A stretch of 20,040 nucleotides of DNA. It comes from a virus. The notes beneath the pieces are model-generated. The model did no database searches and was not told where the DNA came from. It saw only the letters and a program-made list of their open reading frames with translations. The stretch lies in the IMG/VR virus record IMGVR_UViG_3300043403_000146, positions 1 through 20,040 of that record; one strand, 5' to 3'. Below, piece by piece: positions 19,419-20,040 of this stretch (position 1 is the first letter of the stretch; each line of letters starts with the position of its first letter). A program made the position numbers and the translations under genes.

Positions 19419-20040
19419 TTAATCTCTTCCTTTTTTCTTTTTGTCTTTCTCAATTTTGGCTTTGCCACCACCAAACCACCAGTAATAAAACTTACCTACA
19501 CCCGGCACATAGCTGAGGCTCCGCGCATCCTTTGGATTCATCTGCACCCATTTTCCGCTGCGCTTATCTTCATGACCAATTATATCGCTTACGTCCTTCA
19601 CTGCATTATCGACTGGAGCATATAGCGGAGGCACAAAGAAATATTGTAGCATGGTATTTGCTACACCGTCCGTTTTGCTCTGGTAAATCTGATATTTCGT
19701 AATACCCATCGTTTTAAGGATATTGTCGATTACCATATTTTCGAGCTGGATCGGTCGGCCTAAGATAAGGTCCTTCAGAGCATCGCTTCCCATGCCCATC
19801 AGCATGAGAGCTGTTGCTAGTCGTATAAGCATGACTAAGCCTTCTCCGGCGAGTTTTGGATCATTGATCGGATGGCGCATCTTATCGAATACTTCATTGC
19901 GGTAGAGGTCAATTTGCTTAATGGTATAGGTTTTTAGCATGTAGAGTGATCGCCAGTTGCCTCCACGCAGATATGCGACAGGCATCTCGGCCAGTGAAAT
20001 TGGCTGTACATTGCTGAGCTCGCTGTAAAGCAACTCTTTA
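19419..20040 (-). CDS. Large virion protein, C-terminal end (runs off right edge)
   Basis: The frame is open to the window edge, so only the last ~206 residues are visible. They contain YLRGGNWRSLYMLKTYTIKQ, then DLYRNEVFDKMRHP, a hydrophobic helix GLVMLIRLATALMLMGMG, DALKDLILGRPIQLENMVID, and an end SYVPGVGKFYYWWFGGGKAK followed by a Lys-rich tail. This closing pattern (small helix, 'P..GK.YYWW.G.G') is one I associate with the ends of very large podophage internal or polyvalent proteins, possibly the LPD38 domain. Such proteins are ejected with the DNA. The link is from memory of the pattern and remains tentative. The gene precedes the tail fibre by 39 nt. Confidence 0.6.
   Translation of the reverse strand, partial: KELLYSELSNVQPISLAEMPVAYLRGGNWRSLYMLKTYTIKQIDLYRNEVFDKMRHPINDPKLAGEGLVMLIRLATALMLMGMGSDALKDLILGRPIQLENMVIDNILKTMGITKYQIYQSKTDGVANTMLQYFFVPPLYAPVDNAVKDVSDIIGHEDKRSGKWVQMNPKDARSLSYVPGVGKFYYWWFGGGKAKIEKDKKKKGRD

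Noticed and set aside
1-20040. tRNA genes, CRISPR arrays, insertion sequences and attachment sites
   Set aside because: No tRNA-like fold, regular repeat-spacer pattern, transposase or integrase was seen on either strand by eye; a covariance search would settle tRNAs.

Overview
The window is a compact stretch of tailed-phage (or prophage) DNA. Almost every base is coding. Most neighbouring genes overlap by 1, 4 or 8 nt, or are separated by 1 nt. The host is probably an alphaproteobacterium: the protein at 4983-5414 has the IGHNS start and helical RLRK core of the GapR/DUF2312 family, which is typical of that class. The virion looks podovirus-like, because the long fibre at 17760-19379 begins with a T7 gp17-type adaptor domain. 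No integrase, transposase, tRNA, rRNA or CRISPR array was found, so lifestyle cannot be decided.

Left block, transcribed leftward (6199 down to 1). A divergent control region at about 6200-6345 starts this block. The first gene is a small putative HTH protein, followed by an acidic unknown, a GapR-like protein and a RuvC-type resolvase. Next come a Cys- and Lys-rich unknown, then a second control region (3422-3455) that repeats a 17-bp element of the first. Beyond it is a chain of overlapping genes: a possible replication accessory protein, a Twinkle/T7 gp4-type zinc-finger/TOPRIM/helicase protein, two unknowns and the terminase small subunit, cut by the window edge. The TOPRIM part of the helicase has lost its usual acidic residues.

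Between the resolvase gene and the Cys-rich gene, on the opposite (+) strand, lies an isolated sigma70-like promoter. It is followed within about 70 nt by two hairpins and a T-run. This is a candidate free-standing small RNA of about 74 nt and the most unusual item in the window.

Middle block, transcribed rightward (6295 to 12601). A good promoter (TTGACA, 17 bp, TAATAT) drives a small unknown gene, a RecE/DUF3799-type exonuclease, an ERF single-strand annealing protein, a Ref-like HNH nuclease, a DUF6378-like protein and about a dozen small, mostly unknown genes. With the RuvC-like enzyme these form a phage recombination set.

Right block, transcribed leftward (20040 down to 12567). It runs from the C-terminus of a large virion protein through a T7-type tail fibre with a C-terminal sugar-binding-like module, small fibre-associated genes, a second fibre-like protein, three membrane proteins (holin candidates), a GH24 endolysin and an embedded Rz/Rz1 spanin pair. 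The Rz gene ends inside the 3' end of the last rightward gene, so the two blocks overlap tail to tail.
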